A stretch of 64,000 nt of DNA, taken from positions 62,001 through 126,000 of the forward strand of contig NZ_JAMXMB010000003.1 in assembly GCF_024055635.1 (NCBI RefSeq), given 5' to 3'. Under the pieces are notes generated by a model that had not been told where the DNA came from, ran no database searches, and worked only from the letters and a program-made list of their open reading frames with translations. The translations under genes and the position numbers were made by a program. Source of the stretch: Microbacterium yannicii (GTDB lineage Bacteria; Actinomycetota; Actinomycetes; Actinomycetales; Microbacteriaceae). Positions 24,493 through 33,938 of the stretch are shown here, piece by piece (position 1 is the stretch's first letter; the number at the start of each line of letters is the position of its first letter).

Positions 24493-25434
24493 TCAGGGCA
24501 CCAGCGTGATCTTGCCGTCGACGCCCGCCTCGATCGCGCGATGCGCGTCGGCCGCGTCGGCGAGGGCGAACGACGGTCCGAGCTCCACCGAGAAGCGCCC
24601 GGCGGCCATCAGGGCGGTCGCCACCGGCACGGCCTCGGTGCGCCAGACCTGCTGCTGCGGGGTGAGCGGCTGGGGGGACCCTCCCGAGAAGGCACGGATG
24701 CCCAGGCCCGCGGCATCCCGTCCCCGCACCAGTGTCGCGATCCGCTGCCGATCGGGCACCAGTTCGATGGAGGCCTCCAGCGCCTCGTCGGTGCCGGCCG
24801 CGTCGATCGCCACCGTGACCCCGTGCGGGGCGACATCGCGCACGCGGTCGGCGAGCCCGTCGCCGTAGGTGACGGGGGTCGCCCCCAGCGCGCTCACGCG
24901 ATCGAATCGGCGCTCGGACGATGTGGCGATGACGGTGGCGCCCCACAGCACGGCGAACTGGATGAGGGCCTGGCCGACAGCACCCGAACCGCCGTGGACG
25001 AGGAGCGTGTCGCCGCTTCCGACACCGAGTGACCGGAGCGTCTGATACGCGGTGCCGACGGGGATGCCGAGGGCGGCGCCTTCCGCCGCGCTCACGTGCG
25101 GCGGCCGGGCGAAGACGCGGTCGGCGGCGACGAACACCTCGGTCGCGTACGCACCGGAGGCGCCCGCGAAGACCACCGGGTCGCCGGCGCGGAATCCGTC
25201 CACCTCGTCGCCCACGGCGAGCACGACGCCCGCGCCGTCGCCGCCGACGCGACGTGGTTCGGTGATCTCGCCCGACGCCCGCGCGCCGGAGCGCAGCTTC
25301 GCATCGATCGGGTTCACGCCCGCCGCCGTGACGCGGATCGCCACCTCGCCGGCCTTCGGAGCGCGCTGTGGCACGGGGATCTCGTGCAGCACCTCGGGGC
25401 CGCCGAACTCGGTGTACACGATCGCTGTGGTCAT
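24493..25434 (-). CDS. Zinc-independent MDR-family quinone oxidoreductase (Qor-like)
   Basis: A 313-residue medium-chain reductase. The N-terminal GroES-like part has VTAAGVNPIDAKLRSG near residue 33, and the Rossmann part has LLVHGGSGAVGQALIQFA near residue 140 with IATSSERRFDRVSALGA. The zinc ligands of alcohol dehydrogenases are missing, which points to an NADPH:quinone or enone reductase. AGGAG lies about 9 bases before ATG 25434. It converges with the sulfurtransferase gene nine bases downstream and shares orientation with hrpA. Confidence 0.85.
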   Translation of the reverse strand: MTTAIVYTEFGGPEVLHEIPVPQRAPKAGEVAIRVTAAGVNPIDAKLRSGARASGEITEPRRVGGDGAGVVLAVGDEVDGFRAGDPVVFAGASGAYATEVFVAADRVFARPPHVSAAEGAALGIPVGTAYQTLRSLGVGSGDTLLVHGGSGAVGQALIQFAVLWGATVIATSSERRFDRVSALGATPVTYGDGLADRVRDVAPHGVTVAIDAAGTDEALEASIELVPDRQRIATLVRGRDAAGLGIRAFSGGSPQPLTPQQQVWRTEAVPVATALMAAGRFSVELGPSFALADAADAHRAIEAGVDGKITLVP

Positions 25435-25495
25435 GGCGGGGGCAGCTCCTGTCGTCGAGGCGGGTGTTCGCGCGAGCTCTGCTCTCGTCGAGTGC

Positions 25496-28400
25496 CTAGC
25501 CCTGCAGCGCCCGCTGTATCCGCTGCAGCGACACGGGCTCCGCCGTGCCGAGGGACTGAGCGAACAGGCTCACACGGTACTCCTCGAGCAGCCACCGTGC
25601 GTGCACGAGCGACACCGGGGCGTCATCGACGGGCGGAATGGCGCCGCCGGCCTCTGCGAAGACGGTCGCGGCGCGCTCGAACTCCGTCATGCGCTGCCGG
25701 TCGCGACCGGGGTTGTCGGGGAGCGTCCGCACGCGGTCCCGCGCGCCCCGCAGGTACCTCGGAAGGTGCGCGAGGCGTGCTGTGCCGGTGCGTGACACGA
25801 AACCGGGGAAGACCAGACCTGCCAGCTGCCCCTTCACGTCTTTCAGCGCGCCCAGGAGGGTCAGCGAGTTGCCGTCGCGCATCGCCTTCTCGACCTCGCG
25901 CGCCGCGGTGAGAATGCGCGCGACCAGCGACACGGCTTGGAAGAGCTCGTCCACGACAGCGCCCGAGAGCGCGTCGCGCACGGCTTCGAAGCCCCCGCGC
26001 GTGCGCACCAGAGCGTCGGGAGCCGTACGGCTGATGACAGCATCCGCCACCGCCGCGCGGCAGTCCTCGATCAGCGCCTTCGCCGACGGATACGGGGATG
26101 CCGCGAGCGCGAGCTTCTCGGCGGACGTGAGGTGCTCGAGCACGTACGCCGTGGGGGAGGCGACCGAGAGCAGGACGAGCCGTCGCACGCCCGCCCTCGT
26201 GGCGCGGGCTGCGGCCTCGGGGGTGGTCTCGATGCGCAGCGCGACGGAGGTCTTCTCGTCCACGATGGCCGGGTATCCGCGCACGACGCCACCAGCGACC
26301 TTCGTGTCGACGACCTCGGGGAGGTCGCCGAACGTCCAGTCGGTGAGGCCGGTCTGCTCGACGAAAGCGGACTCGGGGCGCGCTGCGCCGGCCGGCAGGC
26401 CCGCCGACCGCGGTGCGGGCGTCGCCGCCGCTCGGGCAGGACCGGACGCGGGTGCCGACGCGCTCAGCGAGCGCGACACCGAGGCCCGCGCACGGTCGGC
26501 GAGACGCGCCTGGAGGACCGTGAGATCACGGTCGGAGCCGACGGCGCGCCCCCGCTCGTCGACGGCGCGGAACGAGACCTGCAGGTGGCCGGGCACGCGT
26601 TCCATGTCGAAGTCCGCGGCGCTCACCGGCTGGCTCGCCACGCGCTGGATGCGCGCGGCGAGCGCCTCGCGCAGCTTCACCGGCGGCAGTCCCGCATGCG
26701 ATTCCGGGCCCTGCCCGGCGAGGTCGGCCGAGAAGGTCGCCGCCCAGTCGGCCGCGGGCACCACGTGGCGGCGGATCGACTTCGGAAGCGACCGCAGCAG
26801 TGCCGTGATGAGCTCATCCCGCATGCCCGGCACCTGCCAGTCGAACCCGTCGGGTCGCAGCTGGGCGAGGAGCGCGAGCGGCACGACCGCCGTCACGCCG
26901 TCGTCCGCCGCGCCGGGCTCGAAGCGATATGCGAGAGAGAGCACCTGGTCGCCCTGCGTCCACCGTGCCGGGAAGTCCCGCTCGTCGCCGCGGGACGCCT
27001 CGTCGACGAGGTCGGCTTCGGTCATGTCGAGCAGGCGGGGCGTGCGCGCCGACGCGTCGCGCCACCAGGCCTCGAAGGAACGTGCGTCGAACACGTCGCG
27101 GGGGATCCGCGCATCGTAGAAGCGGTAGACGGCCTCGTCGCCGACGAGGATATCGCGGCGCCGCTCGCGCTCCTCGATCTTCTCGAGGCGGCGGCGCAGC
27201 TCGAGGTTCCGCCGCTCGAAGGCGGTCAGCCGCTTGTCGAGGTGCGTCGAGTCCCACTCGCCCTCGACCAGTGCGTGGCGCAGGAACAGCTCCCGCGCGA
27301 ACGGCCGGTCGAACCGCGCGAGCTGCACGCGCCGCTTCGGCACGATCTCCAGCCCGAACAGCGTGATCTTCTCGTAGGCGGATGCCGCACCCGACGCCTT
27401 GGACCAGTGCGGCTCGCTCAGCGACCGCTTCGCGAGGTCGCCCGCCAGGGGCTCGGCCCACGCCGGATCGATCGCCGCGACGGTGCGCGCGAACAGCCGG
27501 CTGGTCTCGACGACCTCGGCGGCCATCACCGCACTCGGGCGCTTCTTCTTCAGGCCGGAGCCGGGGAAGATCGCGAACCGGGTGCCGCGTGAGCCCACGT
27601 ACTCGGCGCTGCGACGCTGCTCGGCGCGTTCGGAGCGATCGGCCGCGCGGCCCCGCGTGGCGGTGCCCGCGGTGCGCTCGTCGAGGATCCCGAGCTGCGA
27701 GAGCAGACCCGAGAGGATCGCCTTGTGCACGTCGTCGGCGTCGGCGGCGGCAGCAGCCGTCCCTGAGCCTGTCGAAGGGCGGGGCGCCTTGACGAGCGTG
27801 CTGAGCTGCCGATGCACGTCGGCCCACTCCCGCACGCGCACGTAGTTGAGGTGCTCGGCGCGGCAGAGCCGCCGGAACGCGCTGGAGCCCAGCTCGGACT
27901 GCTTCTCCTGCAGGTGGTTCCAGAGGTTGAGGAGACTGAGGAAGTCGCTGGACGGATCGGTGAACCGTGCGTGCAGGCGATCGGCTTCCTCCCGACGGTC
28001 TTCGGGCCGCTCCCGCACGTCCTGGATCGACAGCCCTGCGACGATGGCGAGCACGTCCCGCAGGACGCCGGTGCGGCGGGCTTCGACGAGCATGCGCGCG
28101 AAGCGCGGGTCGATCGGCAGCCGCGCGATCTCGCGGCCGAGGTCGGTGAGGGTCGGGTGACCGCGGTCGTCGCCGTCGCCGCTTCCCGCCCGCGCCCCGG
28201 TCCCTGAGCCTGTCGAAGGGCGCACGGCGCCGAGTTCGACGAGAAGGTCGAACGCCGCCTTCACGCCGCGGGAGTCGGGAGGCGTGAGGAAGGGGAACGA
28301 CGAGATGTCGCCGAACCCGAGGGACAGCATCTGCAGGATCACCGAGGCCAGGCTCGTGCGCAGGATCTCGGGCTCGGTGAACTCGGGGCGGCTGTCGAAG

Positions 28401-29488
28401 TCCTCCTCCGAGTAGAGGCGGATCGCGATGCCGTCGCTGGTGCGTCCCGCGCGGCCCGAGCGCTGCTGCGCGGAGGCCTGTGACACGGCTTCGATCGGCA
28501 GGCGCTGCACCTTGCTGCGGTTGCTGTACCGCGAGATGCGCGCCGTTCCGGTGTCGACGACGTAGCGGATGCCCGGCACCGTGAGGCTCGTCTCGGCAAC
28601 GTTCGTCGCGAGGATCACACGTCGACGGATGCCGGCGACCCGCGACCGCTCGAACACGCGGTGCTGCTCGGCCGCCGACAGGCGGCCGTACAGCGGCAGG
28701 ACTTCGGTGGGTGCGGCATCCTTCGCGTACATCCCGCGCACGGCATCCGCGGCGTCGCGGATCTCGGCCTCGCCCGGCAGGAACACCAGCACGTCGCCCG
28801 CCGACTCACGGTCGAGTTCGCGCAGCGCCGAGGTGATGCCGTCGACGTCGTCCGACTCGTCCGCGTCTCTGGCGGCGCGCGCCGGCGGGCGGTAGCGGAT
28901 CTCGACCGGGTAGGTGCGTCCCGATACCTCGATGATGGGGGCGGGCGTGCCGTCGGGCTTCGCGAAATGCTCGGCGAAGCTCTGCGGATCGATCGTCGCG
29001 CTCGTGATCACGACCTTGAGGTCGGGACGCTTCGGCAGGATCCGCCGCAGGTAGCCGAGCAGGAAGTCCACGTTGAGGGAGCGCTCGTGCGCCTCGTCGA
29101 CGATGATCATGTCGTACCGGCGCAGCAGCCGGTCCCGGTGGATCTCGTTGAGCAGGATGCCGTCGGTCAGCAGCGCGATGCGCGTGTCCTCCGACACCTT
29201 GTCGGTGAAGCGCACCTTGTAGCCCACGGTGGAGCCGAGCGGCACCTGGAGCTCTTCGGCGATTCGCTCGGCGATCGTGCGGGCCGCGATCCGGCGCGGC
29301 TGTGTGTGGGCGATGCGGGAGCGGCCCAGTTCCAGCGCGATCTTCGGCAGCTGCGTCGTCTTGCCGGATCCGGTGGCGCCGGCGACGATCACGACCTGGT
29401 GGTCGCGGATCGCCCGCGCGATCTCATCCCGCGCGGCGCTGACGGGGAGCTCCGGCGGGAACGAGATGACGGGTTCGGGCGCAGACAT
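25496..29488 (-). CDS. hrpA: ATP-dependent RNA helicase HrpA
   Basis: A 1330-residue DEAH-box helicase: Walker A GATGSGKTTQLPK (near residue 35), DEAHERS near 130, SATID near 160, the helicase C motif QRSGRAGRTSDG near 335, then the HA2, OB-fold and long DUF3418-type C-terminal region expected of HrpA (about 1300 residues). It is thought to resolve stalled ribosome or mRNA complexes. Two palindrome copies inside the gene encode PSTGSG insertions (near residues 425 and 570) in otherwise Gly/Ala/Asp-rich loops. TACGAT lies eight bases before ATG 29488. Confidence 0.93.
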   Translation of the reverse strand: MSAPEPVISFPPELPVSAARDEIARAIRDHQVVIVAGATGSGKTTQLPKIALELGRSRIAHTQPRRIAARTIAERIAEELQVPLGSTVGYKVRFTDKVSEDTRIALLTDGILLNEIHRDRLLRRYDMIIVDEAHERSLNVDFLLGYLRRILPKRPDLKVVITSATIDPQSFAEHFAKPDGTPAPIIEVSGRTYPVEIRYRPPARAARDADESDDVDGITSALRELDRESAGDVLVFLPGEAEIRDAADAVRGMYAKDAAPTEVLPLYGRLSAAEQHRVFERSRVAGIRRRVILATNVAETSLTVPGIRYVVDTGTARISRYSNRSKVQRLPIEAVSQASAQQRSGRAGRTSDGIAIRLYSEEDFDSRPEFTEPEILRTSLASVILQMLSLGFGDISSFPFLTPPDSRGVKAAFDLLVELGAVRPSTGSGTGARAGSGDGDDRGHPTLTDLGREIARLPIDPRFARMLVEARRTGVLRDVLAIVAGLSIQDVRERPEDRREEADRLHARFTDPSSDFLSLLNLWNHLQEKQSELGSSAFRRLCRAEHLNYVRVREWADVHRQLSTLVKAPRPSTGSGTAAAAADADDVHKAILSGLLSQLGILDERTAGTATRGRAADRSERAEQRRSAEYVGSRGTRFAIFPGSGLKKKRPSAVMAAEVVETSRLFARTVAAIDPAWAEPLAGDLAKRSLSEPHWSKASGAASAYEKITLFGLEIVPKRRVQLARFDRPFARELFLRHALVEGEWDSTHLDKRLTAFERRNLELRRRLEKIEERERRRDILVGDEAVYRFYDARIPRDVFDARSFEAWWRDASARTPRLLDMTEADLVDEASRGDERDFPARWTQGDQVLSLAYRFEPGAADDGVTAVVPLALLAQLRPDGFDWQVPGMRDELITALLRSLPKSIRRHVVPAADWAATFSADLAGQGPESHAGLPPVKLREALAARIQRVASQPVSAADFDMERVPGHLQVSFRAVDERGRAVGSDRDLTVLQARLADRARASVSRSLSASAPASGPARAAATPAPRSAGLPAGAARPESAFVEQTGLTDWTFGDLPEVVDTKVAGGVVRGYPAIVDEKTSVALRIETTPEAAARATRAGVRRLVLLSVASPTAYVLEHLTSAEKLALAASPYPSAKALIEDCRAAVADAVISRTAPDALVRTRGGFEAVRDALSGAVVDELFQAVSLVARILTAAREVEKAMRDGNSLTLLGALKDVKGQLAGLVFPGFVSRTGTARLAHLPRYLRGARDRVRTLPDNPGRDRQRMTEFERAATVFAEAGGAIPPVDDAPVSLVHARWLLEEYRVSLFAQSLGTAEPVSLQRIQRALQG
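27759..27780. repeat. REP-like palindrome inside hrpA, copy 1
   Basis: The core CCCTGAGCCTGTCGAAGGG has complementary arms CCCT and AGGG around an 11-base middle. On the coding strand it reads RPSTGSGT in frame within a low-complexity loop. An identical core recurs at 28200. Confidence 0.7.
28200..28221. repeat. REP-like palindrome inside hrpA, copy 2
   Basis: Identical core and flanking GTC/GC to the copy at 27759, in the same orientation and reading frame, again encoding RPSTGSGT before a Gly/Asp-rich loop. Confidence 0.7.
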
Positions 29489-29496
29489 AGCCTTCG

Positions 29497-29502
29497 ATCG
29501 TA
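29497..29502 (-). promoter_or_regulatory. -10 (TACGAT) of hrpA
   Basis: TACGAT (minus strand) ends eight bases before ATG 29488; only a weak AAGG lies between. Confidence 0.45.
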
Positions 29503-29556
29503 TCGCGTGTCGCCGCATGCTCCGGCTGCGGGTCGCCGGATTGCGCGAGGAGGGGC

Positions 29557-29591
29557 TTGATCGGCAAACAACTTTGCGGTACAAACTAGTC
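29557..29591 (+). promoter_or_regulatory. Promoter and operator of the CPBP/ABC operon
   Basis: TTGATC (29557-29562) and TACAAA (29580-29585) are 17 bp apart, the optimal spacing, and the -10 ends six bases before ATG 29592, so the message should be leaderless. Between the boxes ACTTTG (29571-29576) and CAAACT (29582-29587) form a nearly perfect inverted repeat with 5-bp spacer. This is the most AT-rich patch nearby and an obvious repressor site, most simply for the operon's own winged-helix regulator. Confidence 0.65.
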
Positions 29592-30413
29592 ATGACCACC
29601 TCGGCGCGCTCTCTCGCATCGCCGCCCCTTCCCGGGCGACGCTCCGGTAGCCGCGCGCTCGCGTGGGGCGTCGGGCTGCCCGCCCTGCGCGTCGTCCTCG
29701 TGGCGGCGGCCTGCACGCTGGCATGGCTGCTGCTGACCGCGTGGGCCGGGCCTGCGGACTTCCCGCCGCCGCCTCTCGTGGCGGCGGTGGCGATGCTCCC
29801 GGTCAACGTCGTGTGCCTGCTGCTGGTGGTGCGCCGCCTCCGCGCCACCGGCACGAGCGCCGCGGCCCTGATCGGCTACCGGCGCGGACGCCTCGGGCGC
29901 GACGTCCTGTGGGGGCTGCTGTGGCTGGCCGTGCTGTACGTGCCGTTCGTGCTGACCATCATGCTCGTCATGTGGGCGCTGCACGGTGCCGGAATGTTCA
30001 CGGCGTTCGAGACGGTCTTCTTCGACCCGGAAGCGATCCCGCCGCTGTCACCGGGTGTCGCGGCTGTGCTCGCGATCCTCGCCGTGCTGACGTTCGCGCC
30101 ACTGAACGCGCCGACCGAGGAACTCGTCTACCGCGGGTCGGCGCAACGCGATCTGGCGAGCCGGATGCCGCTGCCCGCCGCGATCCTCGTCTCGTCGGCG
30201 TTCTTCGGCGTGCAGCACGTCTGGTACGCACCGACGCCCGACGCGGTCATCGTCTACGCCTGCGCGTTCTTCGTCTGGGGCGTCGGCTCCGGCATCATCG
30301 CGTGGCGCCAGGGGCGGCTCCTGCCGCTCATCATCGCCCACGGGCTGGTGAACCTGCTCTCGACGCTTCCCGCGCTCGCCGTGCCCTTCCTCCTCGCGAA
30401 CGGAGTCCGATGA
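29592..30413 (+). CDS. CPBP-family intramembrane metalloprotease (CAAX/bacteriocin-processing type)
   Basis: A 273-residue membrane protein with seven or eight TM helices and the three CPBP motifs: EELVYRG (near residue 175), FFGVQHVWY near 205, and HGLVN near 252. These supply the Glu, Arg and His residues of the ABI/CAAX protease active site. In bacteria such proteins mature or give immunity to peptides, or degrade membrane proteins. It is first in a five-gene operon with a membrane protein, winged-helix regulator and ABC exporter; its stop overlaps the next start (ATGA). Confidence 0.87.
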   Translation: MTTSARSLASPPLPGRRSGSRALAWGVGLPALRVVLVAAACTLAWLLLTAWAGPADFPPPPLVAAVAMLPVNVVCLLLVVRRLRATGTSAAALIGYRRGRLGRDVLWGLLWLAVLYVPFVLTIMLVMWALHGAGMFTAFETVFFDPEAIPPLSPGVAAVLAILAVLTFAPLNAPTEELVYRGSAQRDLASRMPLPAAILVSSAFFGVQHVWYAPTPDAVIVYACAFFVWGVGSGIIAWRQGRLLPLIIAHGLVNLLSTLPALAVPFLLANGVR

Positions 30414-31072
30414 ACACCGCCGGCACCCCCGACCTGCCCGACCCGGCCGACGACGATGCGCCGCGCGACGCCGCAGCGATGCTCGACCTCGTCCGCAGCC
30501 AGCAGGACCGCGTCACCCGCCAGCTCGCGGCGGAGGTGCCGCTCATCCTGCTCGCCTGGGGGATCGCCTGGTTCGTCGGGTTCGGGCTGCTGTGGCTCAT
30601 CGACGGGGCGAAGCCCGCCGCCAGTGTGCCGCTGCCGGTGGCGGTAGCCGTCTTCATCGTGCTGATGGCCGGGGCCCTCGTCGCGACGGCGCTGCTCGGC
30701 ATCCGCAGCGGTCGCGGCATCCGCGCATCGGCGGGAGCCGCGTTCACCGGGGCGGTGTACGGCTGGAGCTGGACGATCGCCTTCATCGCGATGTTCGTCT
30801 TCGGCACCGCGCTCGTGCGCAACGGCATGCCTGCTGAACTCGCGAACATCTACTACCCGACCGCGTCGACGCTGCTGGTGGGACTCCTCTACTTCGTCGG
30901 CGGCGGGATCTGGCACGCGAAGCCGCTGCTGTGGCTCGGCGGCTGGATCATCGTGGTCGCCCTCGTCGCGCCCTTCTTCGGGTACCCGACGCACTACCTC
31001 GTCTTCTCGATCGCGGGCGGCGGCGTCTTCCTCGTCGGTGCGCTCGTCGCCTGGCTGTGGATCCGACGATGA
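30410..31072 (+). CDS. Six-helix membrane protein of unknown function
   Basis: A 220-residue protein. A charged, Asp/Pro-rich N-terminus of about 45 residues precedes six predicted TM helices (about 45-65, 75-98, 103-130, 140-160, 165-185 and 190-218). No motif or family is recognised. It overlaps the protease gene and the regulator gene by four bases each, so it is an integral part of the operon. It may be an accessory subunit of the ABC exporter or a substrate of the protease; the sequence does not say which. Confidence 0.7.
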   Translation: MNTAGTPDLPDPADDDAPRDAAAMLDLVRSQQDRVTRQLAAEVPLILLAWGIAWFVGFGLLWLIDGAKPAASVPLPVAVAVFIVLMAGALVATALLGIRSGRGIRASAGAAFTGAVYGWSWTIAFIAMFVFGTALVRNGMPAELANIYYPTASTLLVGLLYFVGGGIWHAKPLLWLGGWIIVVALVAPFFGYPTHYLVFSIAGGGVFLVGALVAWLWIRR

Positions 31073-31365
31073 CCGAGCTCGATCCCGTGATCCACGCCGC
31101 TGCGCGCCTGCGGATCACCGCAACCCTCGCGACGCTGGACCCCGGTGAGAGCATCGCGTTCCCGCGCCTGCAGGAGCTGCTCGACATGACCGCCGGGAAC
31201 CTCTCGACGCACGTCCGCAAGCTGGAGGACGCCGGGTACGTCGCAGTCGAGAAGACGCATCGCGGGCGCACGCCCGTCACCTATCTCGCGCTGACGAAGC
31301 AGGGCCGTCGCGCGTTCGAGGACTATACCGACGCCCTGCGCTCCGTCCTGGGAGAACGTCCATGA
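31069..31365 (+). CDS. Small winged-helix transcriptional regulator (HTH_34/MarR-like)
   Basis: A 98-residue one-domain DNA-binding protein. LQELLDMTAGNLSTHVRKL (about residues 34-52) is the helix-turn-helix, followed by the wing DAGYVAVEKTHRGRTPVTYLAL and a C-terminal helix typical of the short regulators that accompany ABC transporters. It overlaps both neighbours by four bases. The inverted repeat in the operon promoter at 29571-29587 is its likely operator, giving autoregulation. The effector is unknown. Confidence 0.82.
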   Translation: MTELDPVIHAAARLRITATLATLDPGESIAFPRLQELLDMTAGNLSTHVRKLEDAGYVAVEKTHRGRTPVTYLALTKQGRRAFEDYTDALRSVLGERP

Positions 31366-32279
31366 ACCTCGCCCGCTTCGACCACGCGACCCGCCGCTAC
31401 GACGATGTGATCGCCGTCGACGACGTCACCCTCGACCTCGAGCCCGGCGTGCTCGTGGGGCTCCTCGGTCCCAACGGCGCGGGCAAGACGACGCTGCTGT
31501 CGCTCCTGCAGGGACTGCGTACGCCGACGTCGGGAACTGTCACGCTGTTCGGGGGCAACCCGCGCGATGCCCACCGGCGGCGGATGCTCGGCTGCACCCC
31601 GCAGGAGACGGCCCTGCCCGAGACCCTCCGCGTCCGCGAGGTCATCGACTACGTCGGCGGGCATTTCGGCGATCGTGTGCCGACCGCCGAGCTCGCGGCC
31701 GAGTTCGGTCTCGACGAACTGATGCGGCGGCAGTGCGGCTCGCTGTCGGGAGGGCAGAAGCGCCGGCTCGCGGTGGGGCTGGCATTCGTCGGCCGCCCGC
31801 GACTGGTGCTGCTGGACGAGCCCACGACGGGTCTCGACGTCGACGGACGACGCACGCTGTGGGAGGCGATCCGCCGACAGCATCAGGCCGGGGCGACCGT
31901 GGTCGTCACGAGCCACTACCTCGAAGAGATCGAGGCGCTGGCCGAAAGAGCGGTCGTGATCGCTGGCGGCACCGTGATCGCCGATGACACCGTGGCGCGC
32001 ATCCTCGCGCGGGTCGGCGTCAGCCAGGTGCGGCTGCGCACCGCCGAGCCCGACAGGCTCGCGGCCCTTCCCGGGATCGCGCACCACGAGAGGATCGACG
32101 ACCGCGAGGTGCTGACCGTCTCGGACGCCGACGCGTTCGTCCGCACGCTCGTCGGCAGCGGTATCGACTTCCACGAGCTGGCCGTGCGCGGCGCGTCCCT
32201 CGAGGAGGCCTTCCTCGCTCTCACGGCGCGCGCGCCGGAACGGGCCACCGACACCCTCACCATGGAGAAGGCATCATGA
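31362..32279 (+). CDS. ABC transporter ATPase, drug/peptide exporter type
   Basis: A 305-residue ATPase of the DrrA/CcmA group: Walker A GPNGAGKTTL (near residue 37), Q-loop CTPQETALPETLRV, signature LSGGQKRRLAVGLAF, Walker B LVLLDEPTTGLD and VTSHYLEEIEALA. A C-terminal extension of about 90 residues, with SLEEAFLALT, is the usual DrrA-type tail. It pairs with the single permease encoded next, with a four-base gene overlap, as a homodimeric exporter. Confidence 0.9.
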   Translation: MNLARFDHATRRYDDVIAVDDVTLDLEPGVLVGLLGPNGAGKTTLLSLLQGLRTPTSGTVTLFGGNPRDAHRRRMLGCTPQETALPETLRVREVIDYVGGHFGDRVPTAELAAEFGLDELMRRQCGSLSGGQKRRLAVGLAFVGRPRLVLLDEPTTGLDVDGRRTLWEAIRRQHQAGATVVVTSHYLEEIEALAERAVVIAGGTVIADDTVARILARVGVSQVRLRTAEPDRLAALPGIAHHERIDDREVLTVSDADAFVRTLVGSGIDFHELAVRGASLEEAFLALTARAPERATDTLTMEKAS

Positions 32280-33052
32280 CCGCGCACGCCGAGACCGTCC
32301 CCTCCGTCGCGCGGCTCACGCTGCTGCACGCCCGCTTCGGGCTGATCGAGACGTTCCGCGTGCCCATCGCCGTGATCGGAACGCTCGTCTTCCCCGCCCT
32401 CGCCCTGCTGTTCTTCGTCGTCCCTCAGCGCGCGGTCGCCGACAATCCCGAATTCGCGACGCAGGCGGTGATCTCGCTGTCGGTGTTCGCGGTCATGTCC
32501 AACGCGCTGTTCTCGTTCGGCCTCACGATCTCGGAGAACCGCGAGAAGCCGTGGGACCCGTACCTGCGCACGCTCCCGGCCCCGGGCATCGCCCGCGTGT
32601 TCGCGCAGATCCTCTCGACCGGGCTGCTCGGCCTCGTCGCGATCATCCCGCTGATCGTCGTCGGCGGCATCTTCACCGCCGCCGAAGCGCCGGTCCTGCG
32701 CGTGCTCGCGGGACTGGTGGCGCTCGCCGTCTCTGCGCTGCCCTTCATGCTCATCGGCACCACGATCGGCTACGCCCTTCCGTTCAAGGCGGCGATCGCC
32801 GTCATCCAGATCGTGATGTTCGGCCTCGCCTTCGTCGGCGGACTGTTCCTGCCGCCGATCCTGTTCGCGGACTGGCTCGACACGATCTCGAAGTTCACCC
32901 CGTCGCGCCAGGCGCGGGAGCTGGTGATCTGGGCGGTGCAGGGCGGTCCGCTCGAGTGGTGGGTGTGGGTCGGAGTCCTCGCGTGGACGACGCTGTCGCT
33001 CGCCGCTGCGCTCCTGCTGTTCCGTCGCGACGAAGGGCGCCGATACCGCTGA
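32276..33052 (+). CDS. ABC-2 type exporter permease
   Basis: A 258-residue membrane protein with six TM helices and the ABC-2 pattern: an N-terminal cytoplasmic helix before TM1, ENREKPWDPYLRTLPAPG between TM2 and TM3, and FLPPILFADWLDTISKFTPSRQARELV before the last helix. It would form the membrane part of the exporter with the preceding ATPase. It is the last gene of the CPBP operon. A small hairpin (ACGGC/GCCGT, 33052-33064) follows its stop codon. Confidence 0.87.
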   Translation: MTAHAETVPSVARLTLLHARFGLIETFRVPIAVIGTLVFPALALLFFVVPQRAVADNPEFATQAVISLSVFAVMSNALFSFGLTISENREKPWDPYLRTLPAPGIARVFAQILSTGLLGLVAIIPLIVVGGIFTAAEAPVLRVLAGLVALAVSALPFMLIGTTIGYALPFKAAIAVIQIVMFGLAFVGGLFLPPILFADWLDTISKFTPSRQARELVIWAVQGGPLEWWVWVGVLAWTTLSLAAALLLFRRDEGRRYR

Positions 33053-33064
33053 CGGCTCCGCCGT
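33052..33064 (+). terminator. Weak hairpin after the ABC exporter operon
   Basis: ACGGC and GCCGT pair across a 3-nt loop directly after the stop. The stem is only 5 bp and has no T-run. Confidence 0.3.
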
Positions 33065-33077
33065 GCGCGGTGCGTCC

Positions 33078-33923
<846 letters not shown>

Positions 33924-33926
<3 letters not shown>

Positions 33927-33938
33927 CCGCTCCGGTCA
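33924..33938. terminator. Small hairpin formed by two convergent stop codons
   Basis: TGACC and GGTCA pair across GCTCC. Each arm contains one of the two opposing TGA stop codons. The stem is short, so termination efficiency is doubtful. Confidence 0.35.
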
